From Morinoia aosen (Eukaryota > Arthropoda > Malacostraca > Amphipoda > Talitridae): DNA of 64,000 bases. A program made the translations under genes and the position numbers. Shown here one piece after another: positions 44,521 through 56,190 of this stretch (its first letter is position 1; each line of letters begins with the position of its first letter). The notes below the pieces were generated by a model, which was given only the letters and a program-made list of their open reading frames with translations, made no database searches and was not told the DNA's origin. Where the stretch lies: the NCBI GenBank assembly GCA_030386875.1, contig CM059574.1, positions 2,425,934 through 2,489,933 on the forward strand, given 5' to 3'.

Positions 44521-47282
44521 TTCTCCCCTCCCAAATGTTAAGTACTCAAATCACAAATTCGAGAAAAAAATATTCCGGCGCAAAAAAAAAATATTAACTA
44601 CAAGCATATTACCAAAACAATCTCTTCTCCGCCTTTATTGCGTTTTAAACTCAAACAAATCAAATTTTATTAAACCTAGTAAAGTTACTTTGCCCAAGAA
44701 TTATTTATAACATTCGGCAACACAAGCAAGGAGAACGAGGGCGGCTTAAGCGAACAAAAAAGCCCTGTTATTTTTTATGTAAAATTAAGCTACTCGGTAC
44801 AAGCTTCTCGCACTAGACAAACTAAGTTCGTATTAGACTAACAACGCAAGTAGACACATGGTTTAAAAACATTAGTTATTACTCACCAAGATATTAATTA
44901 CTAATCTTACCATCCAAATTGAACTGGAGACCACATAAAATTAGTTAACGCTAAAAAAAGTAAAACGCCAGTTCGGAACAACTATAGAAATATAAACTCA
45001 AAAACCAATATTAATGATAATAATACGCAAATTTTCATAAACACATGGACGACCTGCAACCGAAATAATTTTTCATTCTCTTACACTTTATTTTTGACGG
45101 GTAATAGACGAAAGATCAACAAATTATATAATAACATAAGAAAAATTGCATTGAAAAATTAAGAAACCGAAAAATATTGCGAAACGTGGAAGAAGTTATT
45201 ACCACAATTATACGCAGTGGGTGGCGAAAAGAAAAACACATTTCAAGTTTTTAACTCTTCCGGTTACAACAACTTACAACCATTGTTACACAAAAAGCGC
45301 AAAGAAAAACGATTAATGGGTATTACTAAAAATTAACGAACAAGCTGAAAGGAAATAAAGCACTAGCTGCTACCACCTCTCAGCACTAGCACCAAACTTA
45401 CCATACAACCACAAAGTCAGCACGATGAGAGAAGTGGGTAAAAAAACGCCAGATATTCTTTTCAGTAAACACCAATGGTAAACACAAATTCAGGAAACAC
45501 CAATAAAAAAATAATTTCCAAAAATTTCTAAATAATTTCGCAAAAGAACACTCCCTAGTCGCAAATTTTTTTTTTAAATTACAAACAAATGAAACACCCG
45601 TCAATCACTTGCTTTAAATCGAATTCGTCGCATAGTGAACCTCTTTACACAGACAAATTTTCCGGTCTGTACATCGTTGCTTGACGTTAGAGAAGTTGCG
45701 CATATTCATTACAAATGAAAAGCATAAGATTAATAGATTATAGGGTTATAGTAACGGTTAAATAGACTTACTGCGAAGCGAAACACAATTTCCTCCTCAG
45801 AGCAATCACAGAATTTCAATCACAATCTAAATTATCGCCTCGCGGCCAACGAAATTGAGCGATATTTCATATTTAATGTTAACGAAACTAACGGCCATCA
45901 GAGCAAAAGATCCTGTAAATATTTAACAAACGATAGAAAAATTACACTTCCGTGCTTAAGGCACGGAAACAAGCACCCAAAGGCATCGGCTGCACATTTG
46001 TTGGGGAACATGCGCGTCTAGTGCGCCCTGTTCGTGGCGAACGTCGAGCCCGCCTTGAACCAGGCTGTTGCGCCAATATCACTACATCACCGCCGATTGA
46101 TATGTTTGTTACACCTACACCTCCCCGGTGTTGTTGTATTTTGGCGGCCTCAGCGTGCCCCGACGGAGCTGAAAATCCTCGGCCCGGTTTCGTTTCGCGA
46201 GAACTTCTACGTTCTTCTTGACGTAATACATTAGGGCAGCCAGCCCATCAGCGCGATAATCAACAGCATCACGAGAATACCAGATACTTGGTCTGGTATT
46301 AAATCCAGTCTTGAATTAGCCTGATGCCAGTCCTGACTTATTGCGCGCTTGTGTTTTGATAAAGCTGACACAAGCGTGTCCGTATCCACTGTTGAAACAA
46401 CGTTGCACATCTTTAGCCTGCGTATCCTGCAAAAGGAACAGAAACAGAACTGATTAGGATGACCAAAAAACAATTATAAAATAGATACAATTTCAATAAC
46501 CCTAACCAACCATACTAACCTAACACACAAGCATAAAAGCTTGAGCAAAGTGAACTGTAGCTTGATAAAGAACTGTTAAATAGAAACAAAAGTTTTATCC
46601 AAGGAAATTACACAAGATATTAACAAGCGTTGCTCGTCAGCAAGAAAAGTTTTTATGTAAGAGCTGCGTTCAGACTTCCGGTCGGGTAATTTCCATTCAC
46701 TGTAAAAATTTAATTTATTTGAGCTGACGATAAAACATTCCAACCAAAAGTAAAAAGGAAAATTTTGGTTTCGCTGTAGCGCCAAGATCGACCTTCTCAC
46801 GAGATGAGCTGCAATGTCAGCGATTGCATTTAGCAACCGGGGAATTCGCTCACCATTTAATATATTAATTCAGCAACAACGTCAGAGCAAATGCACGCCT
46901 AGAGTTGCATGTGCGCAGCACAACACAAACCAAAAAAACAGCGAATTGCAAAGATTTGTAAAGACATCTTTGAAGACATCTTCAGAGATACATGTACATT
47001 TCTTTTAACCTCGATATTAAAGTATAATACTTAACCTAATTTAACCTAATAAGCGCAACAACAACTGGAAACGATACATGCAGATTATAATGAATGCGGG
47101 AGAGCAAGTTACACAGATAATACGTTGATAGAGCAAATAACGCAGCAAAAATTCTTAACCTATAAGGAAAACGAAACGCTAAATAGAGTGATACAGCTAT
47201 CCTTTACAGCAAATCCTATCCTGTTGAGTCGTCGCGACGTCATAAATGAAAGTCGTATGTACTGTAAAAATAGAGAACTTAT
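44521..47282. other. Unassigned, possibly includes 3' end of the Gypsy element
   Basis: The minus-strand Ty3/Gypsy element should end somewhere here with a polypurine tract and LTR. I compared this interval with 52985-54200 by eye and found no direct repeat long enough to be an LTR pair. GC-richer DNA at 45950-46230 gives overlapping ORFs with no recognisable domain. Confidence 0.35.
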
Positions 47283-48643
47283 TTAACTCTCCGTAAAGGT
47301 AAAACGTGATTCATATTGCTTTTGTGGACTTTGGAACAATTTAATTTCGACCCAATTACGTTTGACTTTCAAGACTACACCCGGCCCTAGCCAAGTTAGC
47401 TCTAGCTTATCCTTCTTTGCGTGATTCCTTAAAAGGACTCGGTCACCCACAATGATGTTCTTGTCCTTACGCTTAATGTTTCGGTAAAGGTTCCTTTCGA
47501 TAGTATTATTCAAAACCAGGTTCCTAATATTTTCTAAAGTACGAGCTGCCTCTTTGGCTCGAAAATTAACCAAATCTATTTCTTCATCATAACTGTAAGT
47601 TACGGTGTCGAAGCTTTCACCTTGGAAATATGGACACGTGTCCCTGTTAAATACTACGTAACTCGGAGTATCCCCCAAAGTAGAATTTAGTGCATTGTTC
47701 CATGCATTTTCAACGACCTCCAATCACTGATCCCACTCTGCATGAGGTAATGAATTGACACACAGTTTTAATAAATTAATGATTTTTTTGTTGTTCCTTT
47801 CAACAATAGCGTTCGAATGAGGACTAAAAGTCAGAACTTCTTTTTTAGCCATTGCATGTATATTGGCAAATTGCTTTACTGCTACCGATTTAAATTCTAG
47901 TGCATTATCAGAGATTAAAGTTTTCGGATATCCGAAAATGCTAAAACAATTCCCTAAACATGAAATTACTGTGTTCGTACGACGGTTAGATGTCGCGTAC
48001 AGTTTGCAATACCTAGAAAAAAGATCAATAATTACCATTATATATTTATTACCGCTATCGGTCAATTTTAGGGGACCAAGATAGTCCATTGAAAGAACTT
48101 CAAAAGATTCTTTCGCTATAGGAGCCGTCAAAATTTTAATGGGCACAGACGGTCGCGCTTTACGCAGTTTAAAAACTTCACAATTTCGTGCGAATTTCCT
48201 CACAATCTTTCTCTCTCCTAAATATTGAAATATTTAAGTTTATATTCAAACAAAGTATGCAAAGCATCGGTATGGTAGCTAGAATGTATGGCTAAAATTG
48301 CCTTCTCCATTAGGGAAGCTAGCACCTCTGCGGTTAATATGGTACTTGGTCGTCTGTCAATCCGTCGCCGTCGGTACAATATGTCATTTAAAATTAGGTA
48401 ACTCTGTAAGTCAGGTATTGTTGACGCACTACCGTGAAGTAGCGCTTCTCTAACATCAATACAAAATGGGTCTTGTTTTTGTTCGTCAATAAATTCTTTA
48501 ATAGTCCATGAGATTTCTTTCTCCATCGGTACGTAATCAATCAATTTAGGTTGCGTTTCCTTGCGTGTTAAGCCAACGTCGGTATCGTCGCTCTGCAAAG
48601 AGTCACTGGGAACGTCCGCTTGTCTAGACAGTCTTTTTTTCAT
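47283..48643 (-). pseudogene. Ty3/Gypsy integrase region
   Basis: Three frames in order. 48643-48218 carries the end of the RNase H/IN linker and part of the zinc-binding region (HSSYHTDALHTLFEYK). 48203-47724 has the catalytic core: LSMDYLGPL (first Asp), IDLFSRY, LISDNALEF (second Asp) and NAIVERNNK (Glu), so the D,D,E triad is kept. 47723-47283 has the C-terminus with WNNALNSTLGDTPSYVVFN and a GPY/F-like box (LTWLGPGVVLKVKRNW). A frameshift lies at about 48210 and a stop at 47724. The zinc finger seems to have lost one cysteine (NCEVFK where C-x-x-C is usual). The enzyme would insert the element's DNA into the genome; this copy is defective. Confidence 0.88.
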
Positions 48644-51270
48644 TTGAGACCGAGTCTCTGCGACGCACGCTTCTGATTCAGAATCATTGCGCAGAGCTTC
48701 ACAGCTCTCAAGTTCTTTAATTGATGATTATCGCTTATGGGTAGTCTGCTTAAATATTCAGCTACAATATTTTGCCCGCCAGGTAGGTATTTAACAATAG
48801 GATCGTAGGAATGAACGTTTATACACCACCTTGCCATTGACGCGTCCTCTTGGAGTTTCCTAATAAACAGAGGGGTCAATGGTTTGTGATCCGTGTAAAC
48901 ACGGATTGGATATTCAGTTATTAAATATTTAAAAGCTTTAGGAGCTGAATACAGATCAAAAAACTCTTTTTTTGTGGTACTATAGCGTTTTTTGGCTGGA
49001 ATTTAAGCTTTTACTAAAATAAGCTACAGGACGCAATATTTCATCGCTTGAATCTTCGGCCTGCATCACAACAGCTCTGATCCCAAAATTAGATGCGTCA
49101 GTAAATATGAGAAAGTCTTTCGTGTAGTCAGGATGTCTTAAAACCGTCTCAGATGTCAGAGCAGATTTAATATAAACAAAACTTTTCTGGCATTCGTCGT
49201 TGCAATCAACAAACAACATTTTTCCTTAAAAGCCTGTACAAGGGATAGGCAATTTCAGAGATATTAGGAAAAAAATTCTAAAATAGTTTGCTGACCTAAG
49301 AACTGCTGCAACTCTTTCACATTAATGGGAGCCCCACAGCTCTGAAGTTTTTCCGAACTCCTGCACCTTATACCATCCGCAGCAATAATATGCCCAAGAT
49401 ATTCAATTTCGTTTTAGAGAAGTGACATTTTTTCAAGTTTTATTGACAAATTCCCAGACCGAAGCATCGTAAGGACACTTCCAATGTCAGTTAAGTGTTG
49501 ATTTTTAGTCTTCGAATATAATAAAATATCGTCCAGAGAGACGAAGCACATTTGACCTAGAATAGGCGCAAGCACAGAGGTCATCACCCTCTGGAACACT
49601 GTTGGACTCGAACTCAACCCGAAAAGGTTTCGCCGGAACTGGAATTTCCGACACCCTATACTAAAAGCTGTAAATTTCCGTCTCTCTTGGTCCAATTCGA
49701 TCTGATGGAATGCGGAACGCAAATCTAAAGCTGAAAAGAGTGTGCTACCTCCTAATGTCGACAGTATTTCATCGATTCTGGGTATATGATAAGATTCTTT
49801 CACCACAATCTTATTAAGAGCCCTGAAATCGATCACGGGGCGAAGCTTCCCGCTTTTCTTCTTTACAACAATTACGGGGAAGTTATAGTTAGACATCGAC
49901 ACTTCAATTATTCCCTGTGAGTGCATATCATTAGTAATTTTTGCTAACTCCTCCTGATATTTATGAGGTATTCTATATGGAGTAATATTCAGGACTGGTG
50001 CATCCGGTTTTAACTGTATCCGGTGCGACATAACATTAGTAACTCCAATTGTTTCCCCTTCAAGCGTAATAACATCACGGAACTGATTTAATAAATTTAC
50101 CAAAGTTAACTGCATGTCCTCTTCGTGACATGAAATATCATCTTTCATTAAAGAACGACGTACGTCCTGCTGTACACTACTGTTGTACACACCCTCTACT
50201 TGTGCATTAACTCTTAGCACCTCACTACTAGAAAGAACTCGATCTCCGCCGCGTTCGTCTGACTCCAACTCAAGTGTTTTTCCGGCTATGGTCTTAATTC
50301 CACCACTATGCGAGACTACTTGCATAGAATCCGACATAGCGTCAGAGCTTCTCTCAACAGTATTAGCGTCACTGAGCGCTGCCTCAACGCTAGTGAGATA
50401 CATCTCACTTTCAACCTCATCAGCTGCAATTAATTCCAAATTGCACATCATTGTATTTTCGTTGAAATAAATCGCGTCATCTTGAGCATTTAGTATCATT
50501 ACTGGCACTACACCGTCTTCCTCGACGTGTACGAATGATTCTGCTAACAATGCTCCATTATCAAAACCTCGTTTCAAAACCAAATACTCGCCGGGTTCTG
50601 CCTTTTTAACAAATCCGTAAACTTCTTGCATTGAATTACCCTGTGCATCGACTGTAGTGCAATGAACTACTAGAGGCGATCTCTTTTTTCTGATCTCTGG
50701 CCTTGGCTTCGATGCAGCTCGCTGAAGCACGACTTTTTGCATCTTTTCTTTTCTGCAGTCACTATATCTCAACGCACGGTAACTGCCTCTGTGGCTCTTC
50801 TCGGTAACTATTACATCAGAAAGTAAACAGTCACTGTTTACAATACTCTTACACACAGCTTCTCTATTTATTGCTGGTTCCGCTTGTAATTCTTTAAAAG
50901 GCACACTAACCCCCTCCCACTCGAGGGATCCTTCTTTAAAATTCATTTTGGCATTATTCAGCACACCTCTTCCTAAAATCAAATCATAATTAAATTTTGC
51001 ATCTTTAACGATCAAAGCACTAGTCTAAGTACCCTGTTACTACCAGGAATTGAGATAGTTAAATCGACTTCTCCACTTACATTACTTTTACTGTTAATTC
51101 CTTAGACGCTCAGACAACTAGGCTTTAATTTCTCATTCAGGCACTTAATTTGCTTGTATCTAATGAGGCACTTCTCAGAGCCGCTTTCTAATAGCGAGCT
51201 CAAATACTGATCATTCCTGCTCAAAAATATAGTAGGTTTTCTAGCCTTACGTAAAGTAACTAATCCGGCG
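48640..51270 (-). pseudogene. Ty3/Gypsy protease, reverse transcriptase and RNase H
   Basis: 51270-51016 contains protease-like sequence in which the active-site triplet reads E-S-G (LLESGSEKCLI) where D-S/T-G is expected, and a frameshift. 51015-49414 continues with YDLILGRGVL and the reverse transcriptase: VVKKKSGKLRPVIDFRALNK, FSALDLRSAFHQIEL, FQFRRNLFGLSSSPTVFQRV and FVSLDDILLYSK. The catalytic pair DD is kept but the usual tyrosine before it is serine. 49219-48980 and 48879-48640 are RNase H (FLIFTDASNFGIRAV, then VAYFSKSLNSS). Frame breaks lie between each block. The ~320 codons between protease and RT are unusually long and contain no domain I know. Confidence 0.88.
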
Positions 51271-51534
51271 CTTTTTTCTTAAAATTTCCCGTCACAACAC
51301 TAGTGGAGAAATAAGCCTCAACTGCTTTGTTTTGTTGACTATCATCCGCAAGCTTTTCGTCTTGCAATTATTCATATCTATTTCCACATTTGAACTATGG
51401 GTCAATGCTTGATTCAAAGTTAGTCGTCTCGGACGTATCTGAAATTGTTTGGACCACTGCTTCAGGATTTACGAGTGTCCTGGGCCGACTCTCGGGCTCA
51501 ATCTCGTTCTCACTAGTACCTGCCACTGCACGTC

Positions 51535-52984
51535 CTACTCGTTTATTAAAAAATCCCGAGAATCTGACTCGGAATCTGCAAAATGCACCTCATGCCTACC
51601 ACGTGATTGACTATTACCACCCCTATTAGCGCTGTAACTGCGTATATACGCTTTGTAGTTTTTCACCTCATTTTCTGATGCTCTACAATTTCTCACAAAA
51701 TGCTGAACTCCACAAGCGAAACACGCTCCAGCATATCCTCTCGATTTACTCTGGCCTCTTTGAGGTCTACAATCAAAGTGACCTACCATGTTGCATGAAT
51801 TACACAAAGGGGACCCTCTCTCTTAGCTGCAAAGTGCACTGGGGCCTGATTTAAACTGCTATCTGTCGGCAAAGTATTCCATTCCAGATAAGCTATTCCT
51901 CTATCTCCAACATAGCCACTAGATTCTCTCGCTCTTCCACGAGGATTTCGTAACCAAGGTCGAGGACACGATTCGCGCCCCGGGAAGCGACCCCTACGGT
52001 AATTTCCGTAGAAAATATCCCTCTCCTGCAGGGATTCCTGCACTTCAATGTTTTCCTCTGAACCACAAGCCACATCTGCCACATAACTTTCTCTCTCGTA
52101 CGTAGTTGGGTAATGAGCCGCTAAGATTTTCTCTGTTTCGGATTGACTCCTAACAGTCGCAACTAAACGCGCTAACAGCTCTTCCGAAGTACTGAACTGA
52201 CATTACAAGATTTTTTCGAGAAGGACTCGTCTAACAACGGCCCCAGCACCGTTATTGCTACGCTCAACACAATGCTATCACCCACAAAACGTTTTAACTG
52301 AGGCTGATCTGTACTGGCCTGACAGAATGGATGACGCTGCCAACCTATTGTCGCTGAGTTCAAGAATTGGGCTGACACTTTCCGTATTTTAGCGAAAGCA
52401 GTTACCAACTATGCTGCCAACGCATCGTTACGCACTAACTGTAACTGATTCAGATCGCACGACAACGCGTAAATAGATTTTTTAACCCTACACACATAGA
52501 TATCATCCAAAATTTTTATCAGCTTCTCGAAAGTATAATGCAGTTCAGAATTCACTAATTTTGTTACAATAGAGTTAAAATCTCCTACTTGTTTATTGGC
52601 AGACTTAACGAGGAGTTCTTTCTTACTAGCATCCGACGTTACGTCTGGCAAAAGCGACATATACGCCCTTAGGTTAGCAACATGAGTTTGCCAACTCTTA
52701 TTTTCAAGGAATTCCGGATCCTCCTTCCTTCTCCTGCCTCTAAAAATTGTGATCTCTGCATGTGAAAAAAAAATTGTTCCTGCCCTAGGCATATTCGCGG
52801 CAATTTCGCGCGCCGATAGCGTCCTGTCTGTTGCGCTAGGACCTGGGCCACTGGCCCCAACTGCTGCAGAATCAGTCATTGATGTAAAAGTCTGAGTTCT
52901 AAATCTAGGCAAACTAGTTCTGCCGCTACTTGTTTTAATCGTAGTAGAACGAATAAATTCTTCAGAATCGGAAGACTCAGACAT
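51535..52984 (-). pseudogene. Ty3/Gypsy Gag with zinc knuckles
   Basis: 52984-52409 begins MSESSDSEEFIRSTTIKTSS and is followed after an in-frame TAG by a further 78 codons of the same frame to 52172, the likely capsid part. Then come an arginine/glycine-rich stretch (52082-51783) and two CCHC-type knuckles in 51807-51535 (CNSCNMVGHFDC and CFACGVQHFVRNC), the nucleic-acid-binding end of Gag. The second knuckle lacks one residue of the normal spacing. Stops and frameshifts prevent expression. Confidence 0.8.
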
Positions 52985-53493
52985 ACAGTTTACCTTTTAA
53001 CACTCGAAATTTTTAAATATACACTCGGGTTTGCAACTTTTACCACCGTAAACACATCAGGTAAGAAAACCCAAACTTTAAATACTTCTAATAACCGCAA
53101 AAACACAAAAAAAAATTTTTACGCTCACCATCAAAAAAAATGACAACAATGCAATGCGACTCTTACTCAAAGAAATCGTCCCACCCGGCGTACATATGGT
53201 AATCCGTTAATGCGTTATCCTGTGAAACAGCTGCTTCACACTGCAACAAAGCTCAGACTAACGCCTCTCAATGAAACAAAGCTGTGCGGCCTCGGCCGAT
53301 GCAAAAAAACAAGCTGCAAAAAACTACTCACTCGCTAGGCTGCAACGCTGGTGCGCAAAAAAATAAGCAGCAAAAAATAGACTGCGAAAAAGAGCTACCC
53401 ACTTCCTCTGCCCGCACTGCCACTGCGACTGCAACTCGAACAAAGCCCAAATTTAATTTACTCCTCTAAGGACCCCGTCTACGTAGAAACCAG
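52985..53493. other. Gypsy 5' leader region, no LTR found
   Basis: A-rich DNA upstream of Gag. Words such as AAGCTGCAAAAAACTACTCA and AAGCAGCAAAAAATAGACTG recur in 53300-53390, a small tandem repeat of about 55 bp. No primer-binding site could be fixed. Confidence 0.4.
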
Positions 53494-54177
53494 GATATGT
53501 GTTGATTTTCTGTTTTTATATGCATCTTATAGAGGATTTTCTTGCGCTTCCATTGGTACTTTCCGTTTACGTCTAAACCGAATAGTGCGCCCACCAGAGG
53601 GGGGGAAAGCGATGGGGGTGGCGTGACCTTGACCTCTGCCCCCCTCATTATTGGGGGTCATTTGAGCGTGTTTCTCTGCGGCAATGGCAATATAGTTCAT
53701 TCATAGGCTACTCAAAGTGCTTTCATTATTCAAACGAAACATTCTAACGCTGAATAAATGTTTTTTATAAAATTTTGACAATTTCAGAATTTAGCTGTTC
53801 TGCTGTATCTATGATAACGCAGCAGGAGACAGTCATAATAAAAATCGGGATATGTGCTGATTTTCGGTTTTTATATGCATCTTATAGAGGATTTCTTGTG
53901 CTTCCATTGGTACTTTCCGTTTACGTCTACTCCGAATAGAGCGCCCACCAGAGGGGGGGAAAACGATGGGGGTGGAGTGACCTTGAACCCTCCCCTCCTC
54001 ATTATTAGGGGTCAATTGAGCGTGTTTCTCTGCGGGAATGGCATTGTAGTTCGTTAATGGGCTACTCAAAGTGCTTCCATTATTCAAACAAAACATTCGA
54101 AGGCTAAGTAGGTATTTTTTTCATAATTTTTGACAATTGCAGAATTTAGCTGTTCTGCCGTATCTATGATACCGCAG
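53494..54177. repeat. Tandem duplication, period 355 bp
   Basis: 53494-53823 and 53849-54177 match at about 90 percent by eye, from GATATGTG(T/C)TGATTTTC to CTATGATA(A/C)CGCAG. Each contains GCGCCCACCAGAGGGGGG and a run of G. The ORFs are not conserved as protein between the two units, so it is probably non-coding. Confidence 0.9.
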
Positions 54178-54229
54178 TTTCATTCATGGCTCGATGACAA
54201 CTACAGTATCATAGCTACAGCTATGGTGA

Positions 54230-54990
54230 GCGCACCAATCCAAAGGGCTTGAAAGAGCTATAAAACAAAGGAGTTGACTTAAAAAAACGTATTTTGGTCA
54301 AAAAAATGAAAAATTAAAAAAATTGTTGTTTTCATGAATTACACCTATTCTCTTCTGTTGTATATTTTTTTCCAGAGTTACAGATCTACAGCAATGTAAA
54401 TTATATCAATCGAAAGGGCTTGAAAAGAGCTACAAACGCTCAAGAGTTCATTGTAGAAAACCTTATAGTTCAAAAGATAAAAAGAAAAAAATATTTTGGT
54501 GAAAAAAGACGTTTTTCTGGAAACTTGATTATTGGTTTCTCAAATGTATCATCTTCCACAATTTTAGAGCTAAGAGAATGGTTTATATACCATTCGATAG
54601 GGCTTAGCAAGGTGTATTCACGCGCAATAGTATTTTCTGATAAATTTATTATTTTGAAAATTACACGACATGAAAAAAAATGAAAAAAGGTAATTTTTTT
54701 GTAATTCCCAAAATCCACAAAAAGAAGTTATCAAAATTCCCTATTGCATGTCGTTATATAGACATATAAGCAATCTGAAAACGAAGTACTGGATCTGTAA
54801 CTTCAAAATTGTAGGAGAAGTTAGATTTAAAAAAAAAACCTATTATATCATATTTTTCTAAGATAAAAAAAAATCTAGTGCAGAGACAAAAATTTTGTCG
54901 AAATAACAACTGATCTTTGCATCATTTCACACCTACTGTGAAAATTTCAGAGAAATCCATTCACAAATAACGGACTTTTTTTGGGTAGAC
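54230..54990. repeat. Degenerate repeats around GGGCTTGAAAAGAGCTA
   Basis: AAAGGGCTTGAAAGAGCTA (54240), GAAAGGGCTTGAAAAGAGCT (54412) and CGATAGGGCTTAGCAA (54594) lie about 175 bp apart, each followed by A-rich sequence with GGTGAAAAAA or GGTCAAAAAA. They appear to be diverged tandem units of unknown origin. Confidence 0.5.
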
Positions 54991-55332
54991 GGTCCCCTTA
55001 ACCTTTACTTTACGACGTTACGCGTAAACTATATTTGCTGAATATATCATTGTCGTTATAATATTTGAAACTTATTACCTGTTGTATGTGAACTTGTAAA
55101 ACGCCCTCATGCAGCAATCTGTTTACACCAATGTTGTGGTATTGAACTCCAATATTATTCGCTCATGGACTGAGTTTATGTGTACTCACGTAATCGCTCT
55201 AGGTTTTTTTTATACTCTATTCTCTCGTACTTCATAAGCTAGTTTTTTAGACAGGAAAATCCCTTAAAGCTTGACTCTGTATTTCGTTTCAAGCCCTTTA
55301 GTACCTAATTCCTACTGTTTACTTATTTTAAA
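54991..55332. other. Unassigned interval
   Basis: No feature recognised upstream of the LINE. Confidence 0.3.
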
Positions 55333-56190
55333 TGACTGATCACCCTGAGATATTCGAGGAAATCGGCCCAGATCTCAACCATTTGAACAGAATCCAAACC
55401 TAAACGACTCTCATGGGTGTAGGTATACTAATATATCAAAATTCAACGTATCTATACGAATAACTGACCGAGATTTCTCACTCCTGTGTTGGACTGTAGG
55501 TCACTCTATTCAAAATTGGAAGAGATACAACGTACTATTACTGAACTTAAATATAACCTAGACGTGATTATCTTCACCGAAAGCTGGCTAGATGACTCGA
55601 CTAAAGACATGATTCGAATTGAAAATTATCATAGTTACCATTCGCTATGAAAAAAACAGCACATATATATATCTAACCACATAGACTCGAGAACCATAGC
55701 AAGTGCAACAATGAATCAGGATCATATAGAATCACTCATCGTAGAACTGTCTAGAGATGGCAAACGCATTGTGCTTGGAACGGTGTATAGGCCTCCTACA
55801 GCCTGTCCTATATCCTTCCTGAATGACCTAAATCGTATTATTTCTTAGTTCAACAGGCCCTTATACAATGACATAATAATATGCGGTGACTTCAATTATG
55901 ATCTACTGAAACATGAAAGCTATGAACCAATCTCTAATTTCCTAACAACCTTTCAGTCTCAATCCTTCCTTCGATCATTACAAAGCCTACACGAATAACC
56001 TCAGAGTGTGTTACGCTGCTTGACAATATCTTTATGACAGACAAAAGTGATATTCTTGCTGGAATAAAAACTTCTGACTTATCAGACCACTTCCCAGTAT
56101 TTCTTATTAAAAAATATCTATATTGCTTGCACCAAGGTACGGGCTGAAACTTACTCATATCGTAAAATAAACGAATCAAATCTTGAAGAA
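55333..56190 (+). pseudogene. LINE apurinic-like endonuclease domain
   Basis: In shifting frames: DCRSLYSKLEEIQ and LDVIIFTESWLDD (N-terminal box with the catalytic Glu), VLGTVYRPPTACP, DIIICGDFNYDLL (the G-D-F-N box) and TSDLSDHFPVF (the S-D-H box). These are the successive motifs of the endonuclease that nicks the target for non-LTR retrotransposition. There are several frameshifts and stops, so it is dead. The first ATG of the element may be at 55333 but cannot be fixed. Confidence 0.8.

Noticed and set aside
45952..46234. Overlapping GC-rich ORFs as an env-like or host gene
   Set aside because: Two frames of the same strand are open because of base composition; neither contains a recognisable domain or signal peptide.
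44521..54177. LTR pair for the Gypsy element
   Set aside because: No direct repeat of LTR size was found by eye between the DNA downstream of the integrase and that upstream of Gag. The 355-bp pair lies on one side only.
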